The notes beneath the pieces were generated by a model. It searched no databases. It was given only the letters and a program-made list of their open reading frames with translations, and had not been told where the DNA came from. Shown piece after piece: positions 35,430 through 46,253 of a stretch of DNA of 64,000 nucleotides. This DNA is from Kocuria subflava (GTDB lineage Bacteria > Actinomycetota > Actinomycetes > Actinomycetales > Micrococcaceae). The stretch spans positions 1 through 64,000 of the forward strand of contig NZ_JAAVUN010000004.1 in NCBI RefSeq assembly GCF_012163155.1. The letters run 5' to 3'. Position numbers and translations under genes: made by a program. Each line of letters starts with the position of its first letter. Position 1 is the first letter of the stretch.

Positions 35430-36101
35430 GTGGGCACCCACCAACAATCAGAGCCTCAGGGCATTTCCGATCACTGGCCTGTGACCGGTCAGCGCGTGCG
35501 TTTGCGCGACTGGCGGGCAGAAGATCTCCCGGTCTACGAGTCCTGGATCATGCCTCCGGAGGGGGGAGGGGAACATGACTGGCAGAAGTTCGATGGACCC
35601 TTCTACCCCAACTTCACCGCTGAGGGTGCCCAGAGGTGGCTGTCCACGCTGCGCGAGCAGGTGGAGGCCGGAACCTGGCCGGATCTGCGCACCACGGCTG
35701 TGATTGCAGACGCTGCAGATGGCTCCTTCATCGGCCAGGTTTCCTGGTACCACTGGGAAAAACCGTCCCAAGACGACGGCCAGGGCAGCCATGTGATGCC
35801 CCTGCGTTCCCTGGGAGTCTCCATCTACCCGCCCCGGTACTGGTCCGGGGGATACGGTACGGAGGCCATGAAGCTGTGGGTGGATCACCTGTTCACGTCC
35901 TCGGACTCCCACCGGCTGGACTTGGAAACGTGGAGTGGGAACGTGGGCATGTGCAAGGTCGCCCAAAAGCTCGGTTTCACGGAAGAAGCTCGGATCCGCC
36001 AGGCCCGGAAAGTCCGCGGTGAACTCCACGACCGCATGATCTACGGGATTCTGCGCACCGAGTGGGAAGCCATACGGGAGGCCGGCGCGTCGTCGTCGTA
36101 G
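35430..36101 (+). CDS. GNAT family N-acetyltransferase (RimJ/RimL type)
   Basis: 223 residues from GTG 35430, 2 bp after the LytR_C gene. Opens with VRLRDWRAEDLPVYESW, typical of RimJ/RimL-like GNATs; FIGQVSWY, then LGVSIYPPRYWSGGYGTEAMKLWVDHLF with the acetyl-CoA-binding loop, and LDLETWSGNVGMCKVAQKLGFTEEARIRQARKVRGELHDRMIYGIL. The acceptor (ribosomal protein, small amine or antibiotic) cannot be told. Confidence 0.9.
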   Translation: MGTHQQSEPQGISDHWPVTGQRVRLRDWRAEDLPVYESWIMPPEGGGEHDWQKFDGPFYPNFTAEGAQRWLSTLREQVEAGTWPDLRTTAVIADAADGSFIGQVSWYHWEKPSQDDGQGSHVMPLRSLGVSIYPPRYWSGGYGTEAMKLWVDHLFTSSDSHRLDLETWSGNVGMCKVAQKLGFTEEARIRQARKVRGELHDRMIYGILRTEWEAIREAGASSS

Positions 36102-36155
36102 GGGCGGGGCTGCGTGAGCCCACCGCGAACACCTGAGCCGAACCGGCGCAAGGGG

Positions 36156-36182
36156 TTTGCACTCACCTGCTCCGAGTGCCAA
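36156..36182 (+). promoter_or_regulatory. CIRCE element 1 (HrcA operator) before groL
   Basis: TTTGCACTC, 9 nt, GAGTGCCAA: the CIRCE consensus TTAGCACTC-N9-GAGTGCTAA with one change in each arm. It overlaps the promoter formed by TTGCAC (36157-36162) and AATAAT (36181-36186) at 18-bp spacing, so HrcA binding would block RNA polymerase. Confidence 0.8.
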
Positions 36183-36190
36183 TAATGGCT

Positions 36191-36217
36191 CTAGCACTCA
36201 GTTGAGTTGACTGCTAA
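36191..36217 (+). promoter_or_regulatory. CIRCE element 2 (HrcA operator) before groL
   Basis: CTAGCACTC, 9 nt, GACTGCTAA: one change from consensus in each arm. It starts 8 bp after CIRCE 1 and covers the expected transcription start. The two imperfect boxes complement each other's mismatches. hrcA is not in the window. Confidence 0.8.
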
Positions 36218-36281
36218 GCGGCCATGCTGCGGCCGCTGGTACAACTCAGCACAGTGAGTGAACTTCAGCTGAATCCGGTGA

Positions 36282-38009
<1,728 letters not shown>

Positions 38010-38047
38010 TCTGAGCCTTTGAGCTCGATCATCAGCTGATCGCTGAT

Positions 38048-38089
38048 CGAAAGGGGCCATTCGTCCGAGAGGGCGAGTGGCCCCTTTCG
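38048..38089 (+). terminator. intrinsic-type terminator of groL
   Basis: 16-bp stem (38048-38063 with 38074-38089) with one wobble and a 10-nt loop, about 40 bp past the groL stop. The downstream stretch CCGTCGTT is only modestly T-rich. Confidence 0.85.
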
Positions 38090-38143
38090 CCGTCGTTCTG
38101 GAGGCGCACTGTGTTGTCCGCGCGGCATGACAAAGTTGTGCCC

Positions 38144-39100
38144 ATGACAATCACCGCAGCAGCTGACGGTTCCGCACTGGGCAATCCGGGTCCCGCGGGG
38201 TGGGCCTGGTACATCGACGACGCCACTTGGCGGGCCGGTGGTTGGCCCCACGGCACCAACAACATGGGGGAACTCAAGGCAGTCCTGGACCTGCTGGAAT
38301 CCACCGCCGACCTGGGTGAACCGTTGCGAGTGCTGTGTGACAGCCAGTACGTGATCAACTCGATCACCAAGTGGATGCCCGGGTGGAAGAAGAAGGGCTG
38401 GAAGAAGAAGGACGGCAAGCCGGTCCTGAACGTGGAGCTCATGAAGGCACTGGACGCAGCCATGGAGGGGCGCGATGTCACCTTTGAGTGGGTCAAGGGC
38501 CACGCCGGGCATGAACTCAACGAGGCCGCCGATGCCCGTGCCAACGCCGCGGCCCGCGCCTTCCAAGCGGGCCAGGACCACGACGCCGGTCCCGGCCTGG
38601 ACAGCGCCCGTTCAGGTGGCTCCGGGGTGGGCAACAATGGCTCAGGTGCTGGCGGCGGCGTGGGTGCTGTCTCCGATGAGGCCTACAGCCCTCAGGAGGA
38701 GGCCGAGGACCAGGACCCGGATCTGCTGGTGGCATTGGATGCCCAGTTGGACTCTCTGGCCGCCGGGGCCACGGTGGAGCAGGAAGTTCTGGGGCTGGAA
38801 CTGCAGCGTCTGCGCAACGGCCTGTCTGCGGCAGCGATCCACCCGGATGCTGTGCTGATCGACTCCGACGGCCGCCCCGTTGAGGCAGCGGAGCTGGGTT
38901 CAGGCGATGCAGATGCTGACATCCACGTGATCGAGTCCCTGCCGTTGGGCCGCAATGCCGTGATGGTGTCCACGCACGTCGTCGGGAGTTCGGATGCTGC
39001 CGGTGTGAGTGTGCATGCCTCGCTGTGGACCCGCGAGGACTCCCGCAACGAACTCGGCGACTGGCTGCTGCGTCACCACCAGGTCACCCCGGAATCCTGA
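38144..39100 (+). CDS. ribonuclease HI fused to an NTF2-like (DUF4440) domain
   Basis: 318 residues from ATG 38144. N-terminal RNase H fold (1-140) with the four catalytic acids: Asp8 in ADGSALGNPG, Glu43 in NMGELKAVLDLL, Asp66 in CDSQYV and Asp130 in EAADARANAAAR; WVKGHAGHELN is the handle region. A Gly/Ser-rich acidic linker (about 150-190) leads to a C-terminal DUF4440-like domain (LLALDAQLDSLAAG-type helix, then HPDAVLIDSDG and VHASLWTRED). RNase HI cuts RNA in RNA-DNA hybrids; the role of the NTF2-like domain is unknown. A GTG at 38111 is a less likely start. Confidence 0.85.
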   Translation: MTITAAADGSALGNPGPAGWAWYIDDATWRAGGWPHGTNNMGELKAVLDLLESTADLGEPLRVLCDSQYVINSITKWMPGWKKKGWKKKDGKPVLNVELMKALDAAMEGRDVTFEWVKGHAGHELNEAADARANAAARAFQAGQDHDAGPGLDSARSGGSGVGNNGSGAGGGVGAVSDEAYSPQEEAEDQDPDLLVALDAQLDSLAAGATVEQEVLGLELQRLRNGLSAAAIHPDAVLIDSDGRPVEAAELGSGDADADIHVIESLPLGRNAVMVSTHVVGSSDAAGVSVHASLWTREDSRNELGDWLLRHHQVTPES

Positions 39101-39199
39101 CCCACCCCCACCCACATCACCTAGCGAGTTTCCGAGTTTGGACGGATTCAGCCACCCGCAACAACCAAGCTCGGACAGCCGGCAGTGGGGGCGCGGGAG

Positions 39200-41008
39200 T
39201 CAGAGGCGGGGGGAGGGGCCGGTGTCGTCGATGATGTCGGGGTCGTCGTCATCAATCTCTGGGATGGGCGGGAGATCGTCCTCCGTGGGCGGCCCTGAAT
39301 CCCACTCAGGTTCGGGAGCGAACGTGTGGGTCCGGGACTCGTCCGTGTCCTCCACGGGCACGGATGCGGTGGATGTGGAGCCGGTGCTTTCCGGAACCGG
39401 TGACGGTTCGTCGGACGCGGCCTCCCACATCGCGGGCGTAGGAGACGCTGAAACCTGGGCGGGAGCACCAACAGCGATCGGCATGTCGTCGTGAGTCTCC
39501 GGAGGAGGCTCAGGGGCGTGAACGCTGGGCAGTGACACCACAAAGGTGGCGCCACCACCGGGGGTGTCTTCCAAGGTGACGGTGCCACCGTGCTGCTCAA
39601 TCACTGCGGACACGATGGACAGACCCAGGCCCGTACCCCCCGTCTCCCGTGTCCGGGAGGTGTCAGCCCGGTAGAACCGCTCAAAGACCTTGGCCCGATC
39701 CGCGCCCTTGATGCCGGGGCCGTGATCGCGAATCTTGATCTGTGCCAAATGCTCAGGGCCCGGGCCGGATTCCGGCATGGTGGGCCGCTGGTCGTGCGGG
39801 ACACCGGCCACGGGCACGGACCCGATCAAGATCTGGAGGTCGCTGCCCTTGGGTGTGTAGCGCACGGCGTTGGTCATCAGATTGGCCACCACCTGCCGCA
39901 GCTTGGCCTCCTCGGCCCGGGTCCACACGGGCGTGGCGGGGGCGTCATCCAGATTGGTCACCGTGATCTTGCGGTCGGGGCTGGAGGCCGCAAAGTCGGC
40001 GGCGGCGTCGTGGGCCAGGACCAGGAGGTCGACGTCGGAGGTGGCCAGCTCGCGTTTGTTGTCCAACCGGGCCAGGGACAGGAGGTCCTCCACCAGTTGG
40101 GTCATGCGGGTGGACTCGGCCTCGATCCGGCCCATGGCCTGACCCACCTGGTCCTCGGTGCGCAGCGCTCCGTGGCGGTAGAGCTCCGAGTAACCGCGGA
40201 TGGAAACCAGCGGGGTCCGCAGCTCATGAGAGGCATCCGCCACGAACTGCCGGAGCCTGGATTCCGAACTCTTGCGGGCGTCAAAGGCGTCCTCGATGTG
40301 CCCGAGCATCCTGTTCAGGGACATGGACAACTGGCCGACTTCAGTTTCCGAGTTGTAACCCACCATGCGGCGGGAAAGGTCGCCTTCGGCAATCTTGGCG
40401 GCGGTCTGTTCCACCTTCTTCAACGGTTGGAACGCGCGGGTGATCAGCACCCACCCCACCACCAGGGCGGCAATCAAGGTGGCCGCGCCAAAGCTCAGGG
40501 TCAGCAGCGTGATGGCAGAAACCAACCCGTTGGTGTCACCCAGCGGTTCGGCCACCACCACGGTGTAGGTGGTGCGTGCTTGCGGTGCGGCCACCACCCG
40601 CCAAGAGCCTTCCGCACCGTCAGCGGAGGGAACGGTCATACCGATCTGCCCGGATTGTTCCGCCATGTCACGGGTGAAGCGGGACAGATCCGGTTGCGTG
40701 GTCACATCCGTGGTGCTGCGCCCCGTGGCATCCACCTGAGCCATGACCTCACCATCTGATGAGAGCAGGTAACCCCGGTGTGGAACGGTCTCCGTGGGGC
40801 TGCCGGTCATCTCAGACATCAAGGCCGTGGACACGGAATGCAGGGACCCCTGGAGGTTCTCGTCAATGGAATTGATCAAGGAATCCCGCAGCACGGAGAT
40901 GGCCACAAAGCTGGTGACCACAATGCTCACGGCCAACAGCATGCCGGTGAGCGCCATCAGCTGCGTTCGCAGTGATGACGCTCGCCAGCGGGCAGCCAGA
41001 GTCTCCAT
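39200..41008 (-). CDS. two-component sensor histidine kinase (TrcS/TcrY-like)
   Basis: 602 residues. Two membrane helices (about 15-38 and 163-190) flank an extracellular sensor of about 120 residues; a HAMP domain follows (191-243), then the HisKA box FVADASHELRTPL with His261 and a HATPase domain (NLMTNAVRYTPKG, IRDHGPGIK, FERFYRADTSR, GTGLGLSIV). The last about 110 residues are an acidic Pro/Ser/Asp-rich tail without known domain. It lies 65 bp downstream of its cognate regulator in the same operon. The stimulus is unknown; the architecture matches mycobacterial TrcS/TcrY. Confidence 0.92.
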   Translation of the reverse strand: METLAARWRASSLRTQLMALTGMLLAVSIVVTSFVAISVLRDSLINSIDENLQGSLHSVSTALMSEMTGSPTETVPHRGYLLSSDGEVMAQVDATGRSTTDVTTQPDLSRFTRDMAEQSGQIGMTVPSADGAEGSWRVVAAPQARTTYTVVVAEPLGDTNGLVSAITLLTLSFGAATLIAALVVGWVLITRAFQPLKKVEQTAAKIAEGDLSRRMVGYNSETEVGQLSMSLNRMLGHIEDAFDARKSSESRLRQFVADASHELRTPLVSIRGYSELYRHGALRTEDQVGQAMGRIEAESTRMTQLVEDLLSLARLDNKRELATSDVDLLVLAHDAAADFAASSPDRKITVTNLDDAPATPVWTRAEEAKLRQVVANLMTNAVRYTPKGSDLQILIGSVPVAGVPHDQRPTMPESGPGPEHLAQIKIRDHGPGIKGADRAKVFERFYRADTSRTRETGGTGLGLSIVSAVIEQHGGTVTLEDTPGGGATFVVSLPSVHAPEPPPETHDDMPIAVGAPAQVSASPTPAMWEAASDEPSPVPESTGSTSTASVPVEDTDESRTHTFAPEPEWDSGPPTEDDLPPIPEIDDDDPDIIDDTGPSPRL

Positions 41009-41073
41009 GGGCGGTCACCGTCCCCTCAATGCGACGCCGGCATGTAAACAGGCCGGGTCACTCACGCGGGAAC

Positions 41074-41784
41074 TCAGTGCTTGTTGGCCGTGCGCAGCAG
41101 GTAGCCCACACCGCGCTTGGTGTGGATCAGCGGCGGCAGCTCGGGATCGTTGTCGATCTTGCGGCGCAGGTAGGAGATGTAGGACTCCACAATGGAAGCA
41201 TCCCCGTTGAAGTCGTACTCCCACACGTGGTCCAGGATCTGTGCCTTGGACAGCACCCGGTTGGGGTTGAGCATCAGGTAGCGCAGCAACTTGAACTCGG
41301 TGGGGGAGAGGTCGATTTCACGTTCACCACGGAAGACCTCATGGGCGTCGTCGTCCAGGACCAGGTCATCCACGCGCAGGCGGGAGTCGTCGTCCTCGGC
41401 GGGCTGGGTGCGGCGCAGCACGGCGCGGATACGTGCCACCACCTCATCCAGGCTGAACGGCTTGGTGACATAGTCATCCCCGCCCACGGTCAGGCCCTGG
41501 ACTTTGTCGTCAGTGTCGTCCTTGGCGGTCAGGAACACGATGGGGAACGTGCGGCCCTCCGCGCGCAGCTTGCGGGTCACCGCAAAGCCGTCCAGGTCAG
41601 GCAGCATGACATCCAGAACAGCCAGGTCCGGGTTCTCCTGCTCAGCCTTGGTGATGGCGTCACGGCCGTTGGCAGCCGTCACGACGTCAAACCCGGCAAA
41701 GCGCAGGGAGGTGGCCAGCAATTCGAGGATGTTGGGTTCATCATCAACAACCAGCAGTTTTGCTTCAGGAGTCTTGGTATTCAC
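41074..41784 (-). CDS. OmpR-family response regulator (TrcR/TcrX-like)
   Basis: 236 residues from GTG 41784, chosen because GGAGAG sits about 10 nt upstream; a GTG at 41802 would overlap that site. Receiver domain with VVDDE, phospho-acceptor Asp58 in LAVLDVML, LTAKDD and DYVTKPFSLDE; winged-helix output domain with DLSPTEFKLLRYLMLNPNRVLSK and HTKRGVGYLLR. It partners the histidine kinase downstream. Confidence 0.95.
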   Translation of the reverse strand: MNTKTPEAKLLVVDDEPNILELLATSLRFAGFDVVTAANGRDAITKAEQENPDLAVLDVMLPDLDGFAVTRKLRAEGRTFPIVFLTAKDDTDDKVQGLTVGGDDYVTKPFSLDEVVARIRAVLRRTQPAEDDDSRLRVDDLVLDDDAHEVFRGEREIDLSPTEFKLLRYLMLNPNRVLSKAQILDHVWEYDFNGDASIVESYISYLRRKIDNDPELPPLIHTKRGVGYLLRTANKH

Positions 41785-41887
41785 GTGTTTGATTCTCTCC
41801 ACGTTTTCTGTGAGCCAACTGTGACGGTCTCATGCGCCGTCTGTGTGTCGACTGCGCGGTGCGCGGTGATGGCCAGCAGGGTCAGGC

Positions 41888-42508
41888 TCAGCCCAGGACC
41901 CCATCCGAGAAGCGCAAATAGCAGGCCCCACACAGGGATTCGTAGTTCACTTCACCATCAATCGCCACCTGATCACCGGCGAACACGAACTGGCCATCCA
42001 CCTTACGGGCATTGAACATGGCCTTGCGTCCGCACCGGCAGATGGTCTTCAACTCCTCCAGGGAGTGAGCCAGTTCCAGCAGCCGGGCCGATCCCGGGAA
42101 GGAGTGGGTGCGGAAATCGGTGCGGATCCCGTAGGCCAGCACGGGCACACCGTCCAGCACCGCAATCCGCAGCAGGTCCTCCACCTGTTCAGGCGTCAGG
42201 AACTGTGCCTCGTCCACCAGCAGACACGCCACCGGCGGTAGTTCAACGTTGCCCACCAGTGCCTCGGGCTCCGTTCCGGTGGCCAACGCCTGGAAGCGTG
42301 CGCGAACGTCGTCGTCCGGGGCGATCAGCAGATCCACCGCACGGGAAATGCCCAGGCGGGAGAGCACTTGGGCGTCCCCTTTGGTGTCCACCTGCGCTTT
42401 GGCCAGCAGTACGCGCTGCCCGCGTTCTTCGTAATTGAAGGCGGCCTGCAGCAGTGCCGTGGATTTCCCGGAGTTCATGGCTCCGTGGCGGAAGTACAGC
42501 TTGGCCAC
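41888..42508 (-). CDS. tdk: thymidine kinase
   Basis: 206 residues from GTG 42508, with AGGAGA about 9 nt upstream. P-loop GAMNSGKSTALL, LLVDEAQFL (Walker B with the catalytic Glu), the lasso segment YGIRTDFRTHSFPGS, and a zinc ribbon CRCG with CGAC near the C-terminus are all typical of type II thymidine kinase. It phosphorylates salvaged thymidine. It begins 4 bp after the helicase stop, an odd but close pairing suggesting one operon with the XPB helicase genes. Confidence 0.96.
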   Translation of the reverse strand: MAKLYFRHGAMNSGKSTALLQAAFNYEERGQRVLLAKAQVDTKGDAQVLSRLGISRAVDLLIAPDDDVRARFQALATGTEPEALVGNVELPPVACLLVDEAQFLTPEQVEDLLRIAVLDGVPVLAYGIRTDFRTHSFPGSARLLELAHSLEELKTICRCGRKAMFNARKVDGQFVFAGDQVAIDGEVNYESLCGACYLRFSDGVLG

Positions 42509-42512
42509 TGGT

Positions 42513-44216
42513 TCAGTTCTCCTCTGACGGTGCGGTGGGGGTTTCGGGATCGACGACGACGGCCGGCAGCGCCCCAGCGTCAAGGATCCGATAGGCGTAG
42601 CCCTGTTCCGCCAGGAAGCGTTGGCGTTTGGCGGCGAAAGATGTGTCCACGGTGTCCCGGGCCACCACGGTGTAGAAGGTGGCCTGGCGTCCGTTCGGGT
42701 CCGGCCTCAGCAATCGACCCAGCCGTTGGGCCTCCTCCTGCCGAGAACCGAAAGTACCGGAGACCTGGACCGCCACGGTGGCTGAGGGCAGGTCCAGGGA
42801 AAAATTGGCCACCTTGGAGACCACCAACACCGGTAATTCACCGGCCCGGAATTGGTCATACAGGGCCTGGCGCCGTTTGGCGGGAGTCTTGCCGGTCAGC
42901 ACGGGGGCATTCAATGCCTCTCCGAGTTCCTCCAGCTGTTCCACGAACTGCCCGATCACCAGTGCTTGCTCCCCAGGGTGTTGGTGCAGGATCCGGCGGA
43001 CCACCCCGGTTTTCAAGGGGGAGGAGGCTGCCAGGCGGTAGCGGTCGGTGTCCTCAGCGGTGGCGTAGACCAGACGGTCGGATTCGGGCAGGTCCACGCG
43101 GACCTCCACGCATTCAGCCGGGGCGATCCACCCCTGGTTCTCCATGTCCTTCCAGGAGGCCTCATACCGCTTGGGGCCGATCAGGGAGAAGACCTCACCT
43201 TCCTTGCCGTCCTCCCGCACCAAGGTGGCCGTCAACCCCAACCGGCGCCGAGCCTGGATGTCAGCCGTACGCCGGAACACGGGTGCCGGCAGCAGATGAA
43301 CCTCGTCGTAGATGATCAGCCCCCAGTCCTGCCCGTCCAGCAGTTCCAGGTGGGGCCAGAACTCGCTCCGGCGGGTGGCCAGCATCTGATAGGTGGCGAT
43401 GGTGACGGGACGGACCTTCTTGGAGCGGGAGGTGTATTCGCCGACTTCGTCTTCTGTCAGGGAGGTCCGGGCCAGCAGCTCATCACGCCACTGCCGGGCG
43501 GCCACGGCGGATGTGCACAGGATCAGCGCCGTGGTGGAGGATGCAGCCACGACGGCGGCGCCCACCATGGTTTTGCCCGCTCCGCATGGCAGCACCACAG
43601 TTCCGGCCCCGGTGGCCCAGAAGGCGTCTGCGGCAGCCTGCTGGTAGGGGCGCAGTGCCCAGGGTTGCCCTGTTCGGTGATCCGTGTCTGACAAGGCCAC
43701 CGGGTGAGGTGTGCCGTCCACGTAACCGGCTCGGTCCTCTGCCGGCCACCCCAGTTCGAGCAGCTGTTGTTTGAGTTCACCGCGGGCGTGTCCGTGCACC
43801 ACGGTGGTGCGGGGATCTATGCGGGGTCCCAGCAGCGGTTGGACCTTCTTGGCGCGGGAGATCTCCTCATAGACAGGGGTGTCATCACAACGCAGCACCA
43901 GTCCGTGGATCGGATCCTTTTCCAGGACCAACAACCCCCAGCGGGTCATGGTTTGGTCAATGTCCACCAGCAGGGCGTGCGGAACGGGGTAGCGCGAATA
44001 CTCCAACAAGGTGTTGATCACGGATTCGGCATCAACCCCTGCGGCCCGGGCATTCCACAGCCCCAAGGGCGTGAGCCGGTAGGTGTGGATGTGTTCCGGT
44101 GCCCGTTCCAGTTCGGCAAACACGGCCAGCTCACGGCGGGCGGCCTCCGCCTGCGGGTGGTCCACTTCCAGCAGAACGGTGCGGTCCGACTGCACCACCA
44201 TGGGTCCATCAGCCAT
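42513..44216 (-). CDS. XPB-type DEAH-box DNA repair helicase
   Basis: 567 residues from ATG 44216, which overlaps the end of the upstream gene by 8 bp. N-terminal damage-recognition-like region (about 1-190), then RPYQQAAADAFWATG, Walker A LPCGAGKT, DEVH box IIYDEVHLLPA, GLTATLVREDG, and motifs V-VI (FSLDLPSATVAVQVSG, RQEEAQRLGRLLRPD). Bacterial XPB is a 3'-5' helicase thought to act in DNA repair. It is coupled to the helicase-associated protein, as in most Actinobacteria. Confidence 0.95.
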   Translation of the reverse strand: MADGPMVVQSDRTVLLEVDHPQAEAARRELAVFAELERAPEHIHTYRLTPLGLWNARAAGVDAESVINTLLEYSRYPVPHALLVDIDQTMTRWGLLVLEKDPIHGLVLRCDDTPVYEEISRAKKVQPLLGPRIDPRTTVVHGHARGELKQQLLELGWPAEDRAGYVDGTPHPVALSDTDHRTGQPWALRPYQQAAADAFWATGAGTVVLPCGAGKTMVGAAVVAASSTTALILCTSAVAARQWRDELLARTSLTEDEVGEYTSRSKKVRPVTIATYQMLATRRSEFWPHLELLDGQDWGLIIYDEVHLLPAPVFRRTADIQARRRLGLTATLVREDGKEGEVFSLIGPKRYEASWKDMENQGWIAPAECVEVRVDLPESDRLVYATAEDTDRYRLAASSPLKTGVVRRILHQHPGEQALVIGQFVEQLEELGEALNAPVLTGKTPAKRRQALYDQFRAGELPVLVVSKVANFSLDLPSATVAVQVSGTFGSRQEEAQRLGRLLRPDPNGRQATFYTVVARDTVDTSFAAKRQRFLAEQGYAYRILDAGALPAVVVDPETPTAPSEEN

Positions 44217-46251
44217 CGGTGCCCTCCTGTTCAGCCTGCGCCAAACGAGTGGCCACCGTACGCAGATGGTCGGGGTCCAACACCTCGGCCGCTGGTGCTG
44301 CCGGGGTGAACAGCATGAGCAGCTCCCCAAGGTCGCCGGTGATGCCTGTGACCGGTGTGCGGGCGGTGGTGCTGCCCACCGTTGGCTGGACGCCGGCCCG
44401 TTCAGCTGCGCTCAGAAGTGCTGTCCGCAACGGGTCACGCTTCAGCGGAACATGGCGTGGACTTTCCGGCGTTTTGAGAATCAGGACTTCCGGGCTGGGG
44501 CGCAGGATCTGGTAGCGGTCCAACTCCGGGGCGTGGGCCAAAGCTTCCACCAGGTCGGCGCGTCCGGTGACCACCTGTTGGGCGTCTTGGATCCGTAGTG
44601 CGCCGTGTGTTCGCAGTGCCTCATCCACCAGGTGCACCAGAGACTGCGGGATCGCCCCGCCCAATCGGTGTTCCAAAAGCTGGGTGAGGGCGGCGGCGTC
44701 GTACCCGTGCTCCAACGCGCGCTGCAGGGAGGTGACGCTGAAGCGGAAGGTGTCCGCCGCACCGCGTCCCTCAGGATCGGCCACCAGAGCAAGCTCGGCT
44801 GCCGCGGACGGGGACAACGGACCTGCAGCCACGGCGGTGTGGTCGTTCTGCACCGTCACGGTCTCCACTGCCGCGGGCACATGCTGCGCGATCACAGCGG
44901 AGGCAGCATGGGGGCCGCTGTGCACGAGCTCACCCAGGGCCGGGGCGGCAGCCCCTGCCCCGGTCAGACCCAGGTCAGCCAATTCCGTCAGCAGACCGGA
45001 TGTGTACCGAGTCAGCACCGGTGCCAGTCGTGGGCGCATCCAGGTGGCGGTGGCAACGGCCCATGCTGCCTCCGGGGACACCTGATCCGCGTGGACCACG
45101 GCCAGGGAAACCGCCAGACGAATCCCCGGGGCCTCCGGTGTTTCCACGGCTCGGGTCAAGGGAGCCACCACGGCACCGTCCGCGCCGTGGGTCCCCACAG
45201 CACTGGGCAACACTTGTGAGTTCCACCAGGCAGCGAGCACAACCCCGTGGGCATCGGCCACGTGCAGTGACTCGAACGGTGCCGAGCTGGACGTCCAGTT
45301 GCCCGTGCGCTCCTGCGCCTCCACCAGTCCGGCTGCGTAGGCGTGGCCCAACAGACGGTCCACTCGATCCTGGGGAAGATCCAAGGCTGCGGCCAGGCGA
45401 CGCCGCTCGCGCACCCCCACACCGCCGGATTGCAGAACGGTCAGCGGGCGCAGGCTCAACTCCGCACGCAGCCGTTTGAGGTCCCGTACCAGTTCCAGAA
45501 CAGCCGACTGGGCGGCATTGTCCCGGATGCGTGGGTTCACGGCCCGTCCCTCAGGTGCCACGGGCATGCCGGGGTCCGAATCCCAAAGGTCACCACCGCG
45601 CAGGGCCAGCCCCACTTCACGCGGCATCTCCACATGGTGCGGGTCAATGGGCACCAGCAGCTTCCGCGCCAGCAGCCAGTCGATGGGACGCTGCAGAGGA
45701 TCGTCCTGCACAGGACTCCGGTGGGCCTCCCGCACGGTTCCCACCGGATGGGTGCGGAAATTCGCCAGGATCTCCGCAGTGCGTCCCGGGAGGTGGTCCA
45801 GGTCCAGGTCAGATGGTGTGATCTGCTCGGTGCTGTCTGCGCGTAAGGCCGAGAGTTCGCTCAACGGGCGCCCCAGGCCAGCCGGGTAGCGTCCCAAGGC
45901 ATCCGCAACTGCGGGGGAGAGCACCCACGGGGCAGATGGGTCGGTGGGCACGGGGTGAATCAAGGCCATGGCGTGCAGGACGTCATGGACGGTGGACCGG
46001 AGGCGGTCGTCGTCGCTGGCTGGAACCAATGTGTGGTTGCCCAGCACAGCGGCGCGTTCAAGGACGTCCAGTTGCGGGCGGTTGAGGCTCTGCAGTGCTG
46101 AGTGGAGGGACGCGCGGCTGCTGAGCAGGCGGGCCAGCTGATCCAGGTCAACGGGGGTGGCAGCGGCAACGTCCGGGCGCAGCTCCAGCAACTGTGTCAG
46201 CTGGTCAGCGCAACGCCGCCCAAGGTCCTCACGGAATGCGGTTTCCCGCAT
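44209..46251 (-). CDS. helicase-associated domain protein, partner of XPB
   Basis: 680 residues from ATG 46251. Mostly helical with several winged-helix-like segments (SGGVGVRERRRLAAALDLPQDRVDRLLGHAYAAGLVE across about 300-345, and RALEHGYDAAALTQLLEHRLGGAIPQSLVHLVDEALRTHG near 545-590), the latter being the helicase XPB/Ssl2 N-terminal-type domain found in this actinobacterial family. It has no ATPase motifs and probably works with the downstream helicase, whose start overlaps its stop. The family is recognised; the precise function is not established. Confidence 0.85.
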   Translation of the reverse strand: MRETAFREDLGRRCADQLTQLLELRPDVAAATPVDLDQLARLLSSRASLHSALQSLNRPQLDVLERAAVLGNHTLVPASDDDRLRSTVHDVLHAMALIHPVPTDPSAPWVLSPAVADALGRYPAGLGRPLSELSALRADSTEQITPSDLDLDHLPGRTAEILANFRTHPVGTVREAHRSPVQDDPLQRPIDWLLARKLLVPIDPHHVEMPREVGLALRGGDLWDSDPGMPVAPEGRAVNPRIRDNAAQSAVLELVRDLKRLRAELSLRPLTVLQSGGVGVRERRRLAAALDLPQDRVDRLLGHAYAAGLVEAQERTGNWTSSSAPFESLHVADAHGVVLAAWWNSQVLPSAVGTHGADGAVVAPLTRAVETPEAPGIRLAVSLAVVHADQVSPEAAWAVATATWMRPRLAPVLTRYTSGLLTELADLGLTGAGAAAPALGELVHSGPHAASAVIAQHVPAAVETVTVQNDHTAVAAGPLSPSAAAELALVADPEGRGAADTFRFSVTSLQRALEHGYDAAALTQLLEHRLGGAIPQSLVHLVDEALRTHGALRIQDAQQVVTGRADLVEALAHAPELDRYQILRPSPEVLILKTPESPRHVPLKRDPLRTALLSAAERAGVQPTVGSTTARTPVTGITGDLGELLMLFTPAAPAAEVLDPDHLRTVATRLAQAEQEGTDG

Positions 46252-46253
46252 GG

